Assembly: GCA_934486615.1 (NCBI GenBank)
Contig: CAKSQO010000005.1
Location: forward strand, 62,001 to 126,000
Origin: an uncultured Eubacteriales bacterium
Lineage (GTDB): Bacteria; Bacillota; Clostridia; Oscillospirales; Acutalibacteraceae
DNA length: 64,000 nucleotides
Reading direction: 5' to 3'
Under the pieces are notes generated by a model that was not told the origin of the DNA, did no database searches, and saw nothing but the letters and a program-made list of their open reading frames with translations. Below are positions 26,807 through 34,078 of the stretch, piece by piece. Numbering within the stretch: position 1 is the stretch's first letter; each line of letters starts with the position of its first letter. Position numbers and translations under genes: made by a program.

Positions 26807-26835
26807 AGTATAATGCGGCGGGAATAATTTGTCAA
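26807..26835 (-). promoter_or_regulatory. Strong sigma-A promoter of glnN-amtB
   Basis: Minus strand TTGACA (26835-26830), 17-bp spacer, TATACT (26812-26807). Predicted start near 26800, at the base of hairpin P1. Confidence 0.85.
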
Positions 26836-26898
26836 CCCCTGTTTTCAAATTTTTATAATTTCAACAAAAATCATGCTCATTCCGACAAAGATTTTAGC

Positions 26899-26927
26899 TT
26901 GACAAAGCAAACGGGCGGTTGTATAAT
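26899..26927 (+). promoter_or_regulatory. Consensus sigma-A promoter of the GOGAT operon
   Basis: TTGACA (26899-26904), exactly 17 bp, TATAAT (26922-26927): a perfect consensus. Predicted start near 26934. It is divergent from the glnN promoter, with 63 bp between the two -35 boxes. Such a strong promoter fits control after initiation rather than by activation. Confidence 0.9.
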
Positions 26928-26934
26928 ACCTTTC

Positions 26935-26999
26935 AAATGAGCAAAGACGTTCATTTCGACAAGGATTTTTTGTCCTTGGTCGGAATGAGCGCTTTTTTT
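26935..26999 (+). promoter_or_regulatory. Attenuator in the GOGAT operon leader: ANTAR-type hairpin overlapping a terminator
   Basis: Hairpin AAATGAGC (26935-26942), hexaloop AAAGAC (26943-26948; A at 1, G at 4), GTTCATTT (26949-26956), with one G-U. The second half is also the 5' arm of a long terminator: CGTTCATT...AATGAGCG with inner CGAC/GTCG and AAGGA/TCCTT stems, followed by CTTTTTTT (26991-26999). The two folds are mutually exclusive. Only one A1/G4 loop is seen here; a second canonical hairpin would have to lie upstream of the predicted start, where I do not find one. Confidence 0.8.
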
Positions 27000-27056
27000 A
27001 TTTCGGTGCTTTTGCTTATTTAATGTATATATATTCCCGAAAGGAAGTTAAGCTGT

Positions 27057-28151
27057 ATGAAATTGGAAGGTCAGGTGCGCATACCCTCGGGCTGTGCGAT
27101 AGCCGCCGTCATCTCTAAGGAAGGAAAGAGAATGTCGGGCGAGATGATCACCGAGGCTATGAAGCCGATGCACGACCGCTCAAACGGTCTGGGAGGCGGC
27201 TTCGCGGGCTACGGCATTTATCCCGAGTACAAGGACTTCTACGCGTTCCATATGTTCTTCGACGACAGGACGACCAGAAAGAGCTGCGAAGCCTTTTTAA
27301 AGGAGCGCTTTGAAATAGTCAAGTCCGAGATGATCCCTACAAGGAAAATCCCCGCGATCACCGACGAGCCGATCATATGGCGCTACTTCGTCGCTCCGCT
27401 CAAGTCGGTGCTCGCTTCGATGCAGCTTGACGAAAAGGAGTTCGTCGCCGAGACGGTTATGAAGATAAACGCCGAAATGAAGGGCGCATACGTCTTTTCA
27501 AGCGGCAAGAACATGGGCACGTTCAAGGCGGTCGGCTTTCCCGAGGACGTCGGCGTGTTCTACAAGCTCGACGAGTACGAGGGCTACTCCTGGACGGCGC
27601 ACGGCCGCTATCCGACGAACACCCCGGGCTGGTGGGGCGGCGCGCATCCGTTTACGCTGCTTGACTATTCGATAGTGCACAACGGCGAGATTTCTTCCTA
27701 CGACGCAAACCGCCGCTTTATCGAAATGTTCGGCTACAAATGCACTCTGCAGACAGACACCGAGGTCATTACATATATAATGGACTATCTGCTGCGCGTT
27801 CAGGGGCTGACCCTTGAGGAGGCCGCGGCGGTCATCGCCGCTCCCTTCTGGAGCACCATCGCCAACAAGGACGACAAAAAGGCCAAGGAGCGCAGCCGCT
27901 TTTTGCGCACCGTGTTCCCGAGCCTGCTGATAACCGGACCGTTCTCGATAGTGCTCGGCTTCGACGGCGGGCTGATGGCGCTCAACGACCGCCTGAAGCT
28001 GCGCTCGATGGTCGTGGGCGAAAAGGACGACAGGGTCTTTATCGCCAGCGAGGAGGCCGCGATCCGCGTTATGGAGCCCGACGCCGAGAACATCTGGGCG
28101 CCTGCGGGCAGCGAGCCTGTTATTGTTAAAGTTAAGGAGGGCGCTTACTGA
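27057..28151 (+). CDS. Split glutamate synthase: class-II glutamine amidotransferase subunit
   Basis: 364 residues corresponding to the glutaminase domain of GltB. It hydrolyses glutamine and supplies ammonia to the synthase subunit encoded next. HGRYPTNTPGWWGGAHPF and IVHNGEISSYDANRRF are the class-II glutamine-binding blocks. The candidate nucleophile Cys is residue 13 (PSGCAIAAV), not residue 2, so a 12-residue leader must be removed. RBS AGGAAG. First gene of the operon; its stop overlaps the next start by one base (TGATG). Confidence 0.88.
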   Translation: MKLEGQVRIPSGCAIAAVISKEGKRMSGEMITEAMKPMHDRSNGLGGGFAGYGIYPEYKDFYAFHMFFDDRTTRKSCEAFLKERFEIVKSEMIPTRKIPAITDEPIIWRYFVAPLKSVLASMQLDEKEFVAETVMKINAEMKGAYVFSSGKNMGTFKAVGFPEDVGVFYKLDEYEGYSWTAHGRYPTNTPGWWGGAHPFTLLDYSIVHNGEISSYDANRRFIEMFGYKCTLQTDTEVITYIMDYLLRVQGLTLEEAAAVIAAPFWSTIANKDDKKAKERSRFLRTVFPSLLITGPFSIVLGFDGGLMALNDRLKLRSMVVGEKDDRVFIASEEAAIRVMEPDAENIWAPAGSEPVIVKVKEGAY

Positions 28152-29656
28152 TGGGCGTTGATTTCATATATCCCGAGTTTGAGGTGGTCAGGAACAAGGA
28201 CCGCTGTATCGGCTGCCGCGTATGCGAGCGACAGTGCGCCAACGAGGTGCACTGGTATGATTCCGATCGCGGAGTAATGATGAGCGACGAAACAAAGTGC
28301 GTCAACTGCCAGCGCTGCGTTTCGCTGTGTCCCACAAGGGCGCTGAAAATCGTAAAGAGCGACTGCCGCCTGCGCGAAAACGCGAACTGGCCCGACGCTA
28401 CGATAAAAGAGGTCTACAAGCAGGCGGGCAGCGGCGGCGTGCTGCTGTCGTCAATGGGCAATCCCAATCCGCTGCCTGTATATTGGGATAAGATTCTTAT
28501 AAACGCGTCGCAGGTCACCAATCCGCCTATCGACCCGCTGCGTGAGCCGATGGAGACGAAGGTGTTCCTCGGCAAGAAGCCGGATAAGATCGAGCGCGAC
28601 GAAAACGGCGACATAAAGTGCGACCTGCCGCCGCAGATCGAGCTGTCGATGCCCGTTATGTTCTCGGCAATGAGCTACGGCTCGATAAGCTACAACGCGC
28701 ACAAGAGCCTTGCCATGGCCGCAAGCGAGCTCGGTATCCTCTACAACACGGGCGAGGGCGGCCTGCACGAGGACTTCTACTGCTACGGCGAAAACACGAT
28801 TGTTCAGGTCGCGTCGGGACGCTTCGGCGTTCATGAGGACTACCTCAACGCGGGCGCGGCTATCGAGATAAAAATGGGTCAGGGCGCAAAGCCGGGTATC
28901 GGCGGCCACCTGCCCGGTGCGAAGATCGTCGGCGACGTTTCGCGCACGAGAATGATACCCGAGGGCAGCGACGCTATTTCGCCCGCTCCGCACCACGATA
29001 TTTATTCGATCGAGGACCTGCGCCAGCTCGTATTCTCGCTTAAAGAGGCGACCGAGTACAAAAAGCCCGTCATCGTCAAGGTCGCGGCCGTGCACAACAT
29101 CGCTGCTATCGCAAGCGGTATCGCGCGCTCGGGCGCGGACATCATCGCTATCGACGGCTTCAGGGGCGGCACGGGCGCCGCTCCGACCCGCATACGCGAC
29201 AACGTCGGTATTCCGATAGAGCTTGCGCTCGCCGCGGTCGATACCAGACTGCGCGAGGAGCACATTCGCAACAACGTCTCGCTTGTCGTCGGCGGCAGTA
29301 TCCGCAGCGCGGCCGACGTTGTAAAGGCTATCGCCCTCGGCGCGGACGCGTGCTACGTCGCGACCGCCGCGCTGCTTGCAATGGGCTGCCACCTGTGCCG
29401 CACCTGCCAGACCGGCAAGTGCAACTGGGGCATCGCGACCCAGCGTCCCGAGCTTGTCAAGCGCCTGAACCCAGAGATAGGCAGTCAGCGCCTTGTCAAC
29501 CTTATGACGGCGTGGAAGCACGAGATAAAAGAGCTTATGGGCGGAATGGGAATCAACTCCATCGAGGCTCTGCGCGGCAACAGACTTATGCTGCGCGGCA
29601 TCAATCTGACGCAGAAAGAGCTTGAAGTGCTCGGCATACTGCACGCAGGGGAATAA
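28151..29656 (+). CDS. Split glutamate synthase: FMN / iron-sulfur synthase subunit
   Basis: 501 residues, the archaeal-type GOGAT core that reductively aminates 2-oxoglutarate. An N-terminal 2x[4Fe-4S] ferredoxin (CIGCRVCERQC near 18, CVNCQRCVSLCP near 51) precedes the FMN barrel: GEGGLHEDFYCYGENT, GQGAKPGIGGHLPGAKI, IDGFRGGTGAAPTRIRD and VVGGSIRSAADVVKAIALGA. The 3Fe-4S Cys cluster CHLCRTCQTGKCNWG follows near residue 415. Translation is coupled to the amidotransferase gene by a 1-nt overlap. Confidence 0.93.
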   Translation: MGVDFIYPEFEVVRNKDRCIGCRVCERQCANEVHWYDSDRGVMMSDETKCVNCQRCVSLCPTRALKIVKSDCRLRENANWPDATIKEVYKQAGSGGVLLSSMGNPNPLPVYWDKILINASQVTNPPIDPLREPMETKVFLGKKPDKIERDENGDIKCDLPPQIELSMPVMFSAMSYGSISYNAHKSLAMAASELGILYNTGEGGLHEDFYCYGENTIVQVASGRFGVHEDYLNAGAAIEIKMGQGAKPGIGGHLPGAKIVGDVSRTRMIPEGSDAISPAPHHDIYSIEDLRQLVFSLKEATEYKKPVIVKVAAVHNIAAIASGIARSGADIIAIDGFRGGTGAAPTRIRDNVGIPIELALAAVDTRLREEHIRNNVSLVVGGSIRSAADVVKAIALGADACYVATAALLAMGCHLCRTCQTGKCNWGIATQRPELVKRLNPEIGSQRLVNLMTAWKHEIKELMGGMGINSIEALRGNRLMLRGINLTQKELEVLGILHAGE

Positions 29657-29671
29657 GGACGGGTGAAGAAT

Positions 29672-30100
29672 ATGAAACGCGTTTATGTTAATGAAGAATG
29701 GTGCTTAGGCTGCCATTTATGCGAATATAACTGCGCCTTCGCAAACTCGGGCGAGCGCGATATGGCCACTGCCCTCAAGGGCAAGGCTATCCGCCCGCGC
29801 ATACATATTGAGGGCGACGACAAGGTGTCCTACGCGGTCAGCTGCCGCCACTGCACCGACCCGATATGCGTAAAAAGCTGCATCGCGGGCGCGCTCAGCA
29901 AGCGCGACGGCGTTATCGAGGTCGACCGCAGCAAGTGCGTCGGCTGCCTGACCTGCGTGCTCGTATGTCCCTACGGCGCGCTTGAGCCCGACGAGGACGG
30001 CGTTATGCAGAAGTGCGAGCTGTGCCTTAAGAACAGCTGCGGCGCGCCTGCCTGCGTCAAGGGCTGCCCGAACAAGGCTATCGTTTACGAGGAGAGGTGA
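29672..30100 (+). CDS. Polyferredoxin electron-transfer subunit of the split glutamate synthase
   Basis: 142 residues from the ATG at 29672; a GTG at 29663 is too close to the AAGGACGG site. Four Cys clusters can be followed in order: CLGCHLCEYNC, CRHCTDPICVKSC, CVGCLTCVLVCP and CELCLKNSC...CVKGCP, the pattern of HycB/DmsB-like 4x[4Fe-4S] proteins. It probably moves electrons between the flavoprotein encoded next and the FMN/3Fe-4S synthase. Gap of 15 bp to the gene upstream; the stop directly abuts the next start. Confidence 0.88.
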   Translation: MKRVYVNEEWCLGCHLCEYNCAFANSGERDMATALKGKAIRPRIHIEGDDKVSYAVSCRHCTDPICVKSCIAGALSKRDGVIEVDRSKCVGCLTCVLVCPYGALEPDEDGVMQKCELCLKNSCGAPACVKGCPNKAIVYEER

Positions 30101-31354
30101 GTGAAAGTGGCGCATTACGTTATAATCGGCAACGGCGTTGCGGCGGTCGGCTGCATCGAGGGTATTCGCTCGGTCGATAAAGAGACTCCGATAACCGTTG
30201 TTTCGGGCGAGAAGCACCCCGTCTACTGCCGCCCGCTTATCTCATACTACCTCGAGGGCGCGACCGACCTTGAAAAGATGAACTACCGTCCCGCCGACTT
30301 CTACGAAGCAAACGGCTGCACCGTCCTCTACGGCCGCAAGGCCGTCTCGCTCGACGAAAAGAAAAAGCAGGTCACCCTCGACGACGGCGAAACGCTCGAC
30401 TTCACCGCCGTCTGCGTTGCGACCGGCTCCGCGCCGTTCGTGCCGCCGATGAAGGGGCTTGAAAGCGTGCCCGAGAGCTTTGCTTTTATGACCCTTGACG
30501 ACACGCTCGCCCTCGAAAGGGCGATAAAGCCCGACAGCCGCGTGCTTATCGTCGGCGCGGGCCTTATCGGGCTCAAATGTGCCGAGGGGCTGTACGGCCG
30601 CGTCGGCAGAATAACGGTCTGCGACCTCGCACCGCGCGTGCTTTCGAGCATACTCGACGACGAGTGCGCTTCAAGAATGCAGGCGCGCCTTGAGGAAAAC
30701 GGCATCGAGTTCCTGCTCGGCGACACGGTCAGCGAGTTTATCGGTCCGCACGCAACGATGCAAAGCGGCGCAAACGTCGACTTTGACATTCTCGTCGTCG
30801 CCGTGGGCGTTCGCGCCAACACCGCGCTTGTAAAGGACGCGGGCGGCGAGGTCGGACGCGGCATTTCGGTCGACGAAAGGCTCGCGACCACTCTGCCCTC
30901 CGTTTACGCGGCGGGCGACTGCACCGAGGGCTTCGACTCGTCGCTCGGAGCAAAGCGCGTGCTCGCGATTCTGCCCAACGCCTATATGCAGGGTCACTGC
31001 GCAGGCGTTAATATGGCTGGCGGCGACGAGCGCTTTGATAACGCCGTTGCGATGAATTCGATAGGCTTCTTCGGCCTGCACGCGATAACCGCGGGCAGCT
31101 ACTTCACCGAGGCCGACGGCGGCGAAATGATTGAGGAAAAGGACTCGACCTCCCTCAAGCGAATGTTCGTCAGGGACGGCCGCCTGACGGGCTACATTAT
31201 GATAGGCAACGTCTCGCGCGCGGGAATTTACACTGCGCTTATCCGCAACAAGACTCCGCTTGACGAGATAAACTTTGACGTTATGAAGCTCAGCCCGACC
31301 CTGTTCGCTTATTCTGAAAAAAGCCGTAGAAAAATGCTCGGAGGTGTGGTATAA
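30101..31354 (+). CDS. FAD/NAD(P)-dependent oxidoreductase subunit of the split glutamate synthase
   Basis: 417 residues of the pyridine-nucleotide-disulfide oxidoreductase fold. FAD site YVIIGNGVAAVGCIEGI at the N-terminus, NAD(P) site VLIVGAGLIGLKCAEGL near residue 148, and the second FAD block VYAAGDCTEGF near residue 268. It most resembles NADH:rubredoxin/nitrite-reductase-type flavoproteins and likely feeds NAD(P)H electrons into GOGAT. The start is GTG; GGAGAGG is 3 bases before GTG 30101 and 9 bases before GTG 30107, so the latter (two residues shorter) is also possible. Confidence 0.88.
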   Translation: MKVAHYVIIGNGVAAVGCIEGIRSVDKETPITVVSGEKHPVYCRPLISYYLEGATDLEKMNYRPADFYEANGCTVLYGRKAVSLDEKKKQVTLDDGETLDFTAVCVATGSAPFVPPMKGLESVPESFAFMTLDDTLALERAIKPDSRVLIVGAGLIGLKCAEGLYGRVGRITVCDLAPRVLSSILDDECASRMQARLEENGIEFLLGDTVSEFIGPHATMQSGANVDFDILVVAVGVRANTALVKDAGGEVGRGISVDERLATTLPSVYAAGDCTEGFDSSLGAKRVLAILPNAYMQGHCAGVNMAGGDERFDNAVAMNSIGFFGLHAITAGSYFTEADGGEMIEEKDSTSLKRMFVRDGRLTGYIMIGNVSRAGIYTALIRNKTPLDEINFDVMKLSPTLFAYSEKSRRKMLGGVV

Positions 31355-31356
31355 TT

Positions 31357-32076
31357 ATGAAAACAGACGTAAAGGGTCTATCCCACCGCGAGATAAACGA
31401 GAAGATACGCGCCGAGAAGGATGTGACCGTCCTTGACGGAGTCTGCGGTCAGCGCTTTATCGGAGCGGGTATGTCTTACAGAACGCTTGACATCGAGGGT
31501 GTGCCGGGCAATGCGCTCGGCGCTTACCTCAACGGCGGAACTATCACCGTTCACGCCAACGCGCAGGACGCCGTGGGCGACACGATGAACGCGGGCGAGA
31601 TAATCGTTCACGGCAACATCGGCGACGCCGCGGGCTACGCTATGCGCGGCGGCGCGATCTATGTCAAGGGCAACGCAGGCTACCGCGCAGGCATACATAT
31701 GAAGGCGTACAAGGAGAAGGTGCCGCTCATCGTTATCGGCGGCCATGCGGGCAGCTTCCTCGGTGAGTATCAGGCGGGCGGCGTCATCGTCGTGCTCGGC
31801 CTGTCGGACGACGGCAAGCCCATCGTCGGCAACTACCCCTGCACGGGTATGCACGGCGGCCGCATCTACTTCCGCGGCGATGTGTCGAAGATTCGCTTCC
31901 CTGCAGGAGTGACCGCGCGTGCGGCAGACAAAGACGACCTTGAAAAGCTCAGCGTCTATGTCCGCAGCTACTGCACCTACTTCGGAGCGAACGCCGACGA
32001 GGTGCTTGCGGCCGATTTCACGGTTGTCGAGCCTGACAGCAAAAATCCGTACAAGCAGATGTATGTTGCCAACTGA
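31357..32076 (+). CDS. Split glutamate synthase: GXGXG (GltB C-terminal, FwdC-like) subunit
   Basis: 239 residues with the repeated right-handed beta-helix typical of the GltB C-terminal domain: NGGTITVHANAQDAVGD, GEIIVHGNIGDAAGYAM, GGAIYVKGNAGYRAG and GYRAGIHMKAYKEK follow each other at a step of about 20 residues from about residue 60. The domain is structural, holding the amidotransferase and synthase parts together. RBS GGAGG in ATGCTCGGAGGTGTGG; it starts 2 bp after the oxidoreductase stop. A separate gene for each GltB domain is the archaeal/clostridial layout. Confidence 0.9.
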   Translation: MKTDVKGLSHREINEKIRAEKDVTVLDGVCGQRFIGAGMSYRTLDIEGVPGNALGAYLNGGTITVHANAQDAVGDTMNAGEIIVHGNIGDAAGYAMRGGAIYVKGNAGYRAGIHMKAYKEKVPLIVIGGHAGSFLGEYQAGGVIVVLGLSDDGKPIVGNYPCTGMHGGRIYFRGDVSKIRFPAGVTARAADKDDLEKLSVYVRSYCTYFGANADEVLAADFTVVEPDSKNPYKQMYVAN

Positions 32077-32152
32077 CCGATCGCCTGCGGGCAAGGGGGA
32101 TTCAAGCCTGACCTTGTCGGCCGACGGTAACGGTAATAGACAAATTTTTCAA

Positions 32153-32203
32153 GCCTCCGTGTGCCTTTTTCAAGCGTTCCGGAGGCTTTTTGCGAGCAAA
32201 AAT
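32153..32203 (+). terminator. Possible internal terminator between the GXGXG gene and glnA
   Basis: AAGCCTCC (32153-32160) pairs with GGAGGCTT (32182-32189), followed by TTTGCG. The T-run is short, so partial read-through into glnA and the ANTAR gene is expected. No A1/G4 hexaloop hairpin was found in this spacer. Confidence 0.5.
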
Positions 32204-32252
32204 TGCCCTTAAATTCGGGCTTAACTTTTATTAAAAGGCAGGTCGAAATTCA

Positions 32253-33461
32253 ATGAAATATTCAAAAGCGGAAGTTATGCAATATGTTTTGGAGGAGGAC
32301 GTCAAGTTCATTCGTCTTGCGTTTTGCGACGTGTTCGGCAAGCAGAAGAACATCTCCGTTATGCCGCAGGAGCTGCAGCGCGCGTTTGAGTACGGCATCG
32401 CGGTCGACGCGTCCGCAATTGCGGGATTCGGCGACGAGACGCACTCCGACCTGCTGCTGCACCCCGACCCGTCCACGCTCGCGGTGCTCCCGTGGCGTCC
32501 CGAGCACGGCAAGGTCGTCAGAATGTACACCGACATAACCTATCCCGACGGCACGCCGTTTGAGTTCGACACGCGCCGCATACTGCGCGACGCCGTCGCC
32601 TTTGCCAAGAGCAAAGGCTGCCGCTTCGATTTCGGCTCGGAGCTTGAGTTTTACCTGTTCAAGCTCGGCGAGAACGGCGAGCGGACGAAGGAGCCGTACG
32701 ACCTTGCGGGATATATGGACATCGCGCCCGACGACAAGGGCGAGAACGTGCGCCGCGAGATATGCCTTATGCTCGAGCAGATGGGCGTGCGTCCCGAAAG
32801 CTCCCACCACGAGGAGGGACCGGGCCAGAACGAGATAAACTTCCGTTTTGACGATGCAATGACCGCCGCCGACAATGCGATGACGTTCCAGACGGTCGTC
32901 AAGACTATCGCGAACCTTAACGGCCTCTACGCCGATTTCAGCCCGAAGCCGCTCGATCACAAGCCCGGCAACGGCTTCCACATCAATATGTCGGTCAAAT
33001 CCGAGCAGGGCGACAACAGCGAGAGTATGATCGCGGGCGTGCTCGAGCACATCTGCGAAATGACGGCGTTCCTCAACCCGACCAAGGAGTCCTACGACCG
33101 CTTCGGCAAGAGCAAAGCGCCGCTCTACGTCTCGTGGTCGAGCGAGAACCGCTCTCAGCTTATCCGCATACCCGCCGCCGTCGGCGAGTACCGCCGCGCC
33201 GAGCTGCGCTCTCCAGACCCGACGGCGAACCCGTACATCGCGTTCGCGCTGATAATCTATGCGGGGCTTGACGGCATCGAAAAGGGGCTGAAGCTCCCCG
33301 CCGCTGCCGATTTCAATCTCTACAAAGCCGATATGCAGACGCTGTCCGACTTCAAAAAGCTGCCCGACACGCTCCCTGCCGCGCGCAGGGCCGCCCTTTC
33401 AAGCAGGTTTGTCGCTGCGCACATTCCTGCAGCGCTCATCGACATTTACTGCAAAAATTAA
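32253..33461 (+). CDS. glnA: Glutamine synthetase, type I-like (short form)
   Basis: 402 residues, shorter than the usual 440-470 of GSI. The catalytic blocks are present: FGSELEFYLFK (glutamate/metal), SSHHEEGPGQNEINFRF, KPGNGFHINMSV, and SENRSQLIRIPAA with YRRAELRSPDPTANPY. The adenylylation-loop Tyr region of enteric GSI is not recognisable, consistent with control by other means. A second, unrelated GS besides glnN in the same locus; division of labour is unknown. It follows the GXGXG gene by 176 bp, across a weak terminator, and precedes the ANTAR gene by 22 bp. Confidence 0.9.
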   Translation: MKYSKAEVMQYVLEEDVKFIRLAFCDVFGKQKNISVMPQELQRAFEYGIAVDASAIAGFGDETHSDLLLHPDPSTLAVLPWRPEHGKVVRMYTDITYPDGTPFEFDTRRILRDAVAFAKSKGCRFDFGSELEFYLFKLGENGERTKEPYDLAGYMDIAPDDKGENVRREICLMLEQMGVRPESSHHEEGPGQNEINFRFDDAMTAADNAMTFQTVVKTIANLNGLYADFSPKPLDHKPGNGFHINMSVKSEQGDNSESMIAGVLEHICEMTAFLNPTKESYDRFGKSKAPLYVSWSSENRSQLIRIPAAVGEYRRAELRSPDPTANPYIAFALIIYAGLDGIEKGLKLPAAADFNLYKADMQTLSDFKKLPDTLPAARRAALSSRFVAAHIPAALIDIYCKN

Positions 33462-33483
33462 CGACGGCAAGGGTGGATAAAAC

Positions 33484-34068
33484 ATGACTCTCAAGGAACT
33501 TCGGTACAGCGTGCTCGTTGTGTCCGCGGCCGAGAGCTTCAACTCCGCACTGGGGGAGCTGCTGCCGTGCGCGCAGTACGAGCCTGTGAACTTCGCTTCA
33601 AGCGTAAGCGCCGCCAAGCGAATGGTCGCCGACCAATTCTATGATATAGTCATCGTGAACGCGCCGCTGCCCGACGATATGGGCACGCGCTTTGCCGTCG
33701 ACACCTGCTCGGCCAAGGGCACGGTGGTGCTGCTGCTCGTCAAGGGCGAAATCCACGCCGAGATCAACGGAAAAGTGCGCTCAAGCGGAGTGTTCACGCT
33801 GCCTAAGCCGACGTCGAAAAGCGCGGTGGCGCAGGCGTTGAACTGGCTCATCAGCGCGCGTGAGCGGCTGCGCGGGTACGAGAAAAAGACGCTTTCCATC
33901 GAGGAAAAGATGGAGGAGATCCGTCTGGTCAATCGCGCAAAGTGGCTGCTCATAACGGAGCTTAAAATGGACGAGCCCGACGCGCACCGCTACATCGAGA
34001 AGCAAGCCATGGACGCCTGCGTCCCCAAACGCGACATAGCTCAAAACATCATCAAGGCATACTCATAG
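33484..34068 (+). CDS. ANTAR-domain RNA-binding antiterminator with a degenerate receiver
   Basis: 194 residues. Residues 8-120 have the receiver fold (VLVV..., YDIVIVNAPLPDDMG, FTLPKP), but the acidic pair is replaced (S14, A15), the phosphoacceptor Asp is Asn59, and only Lys108 is kept, so phosphorylation as in EutV is unlikely. After a coiled linker (about 115-140), residues 140-192 match ANTAR: a three-helix unit with KMEEIRLVNRAKWLLI, EPDAHRYIEKQAMD and RDIAQNII. ANTAR dimers bind paired hexaloop hairpins and prevent terminators. The nearby glnN and GOGAT leaders carry such loops. It is last gene of the operon, so it probably controls its own synthesis. Confidence 0.9.
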   Translation: MTLKELRYSVLVVSAAESFNSALGELLPCAQYEPVNFASSVSAAKRMVADQFYDIVIVNAPLPDDMGTRFAVDTCSAKGTVVLLLVKGEIHAEINGKVRSSGVFTLPKPTSKSAVAQALNWLISARERLRGYEKKTLSIEEKMEEIRLVNRAKWLLITELKMDEPDAHRYIEKQAMDACVPKRDIAQNIIKAYS

Positions 34069-34078
34069 CGGCGTATCT

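Noticed and set aside
26617..26870. Glutamine riboswitch or TnrA/GlnR operator at glnN
   Set aside because: No glutamine-riboswitch core and no TGTNA-N7-TNACA operator was recognised; the A1/G4 hairpin-terminator explanation fits better.
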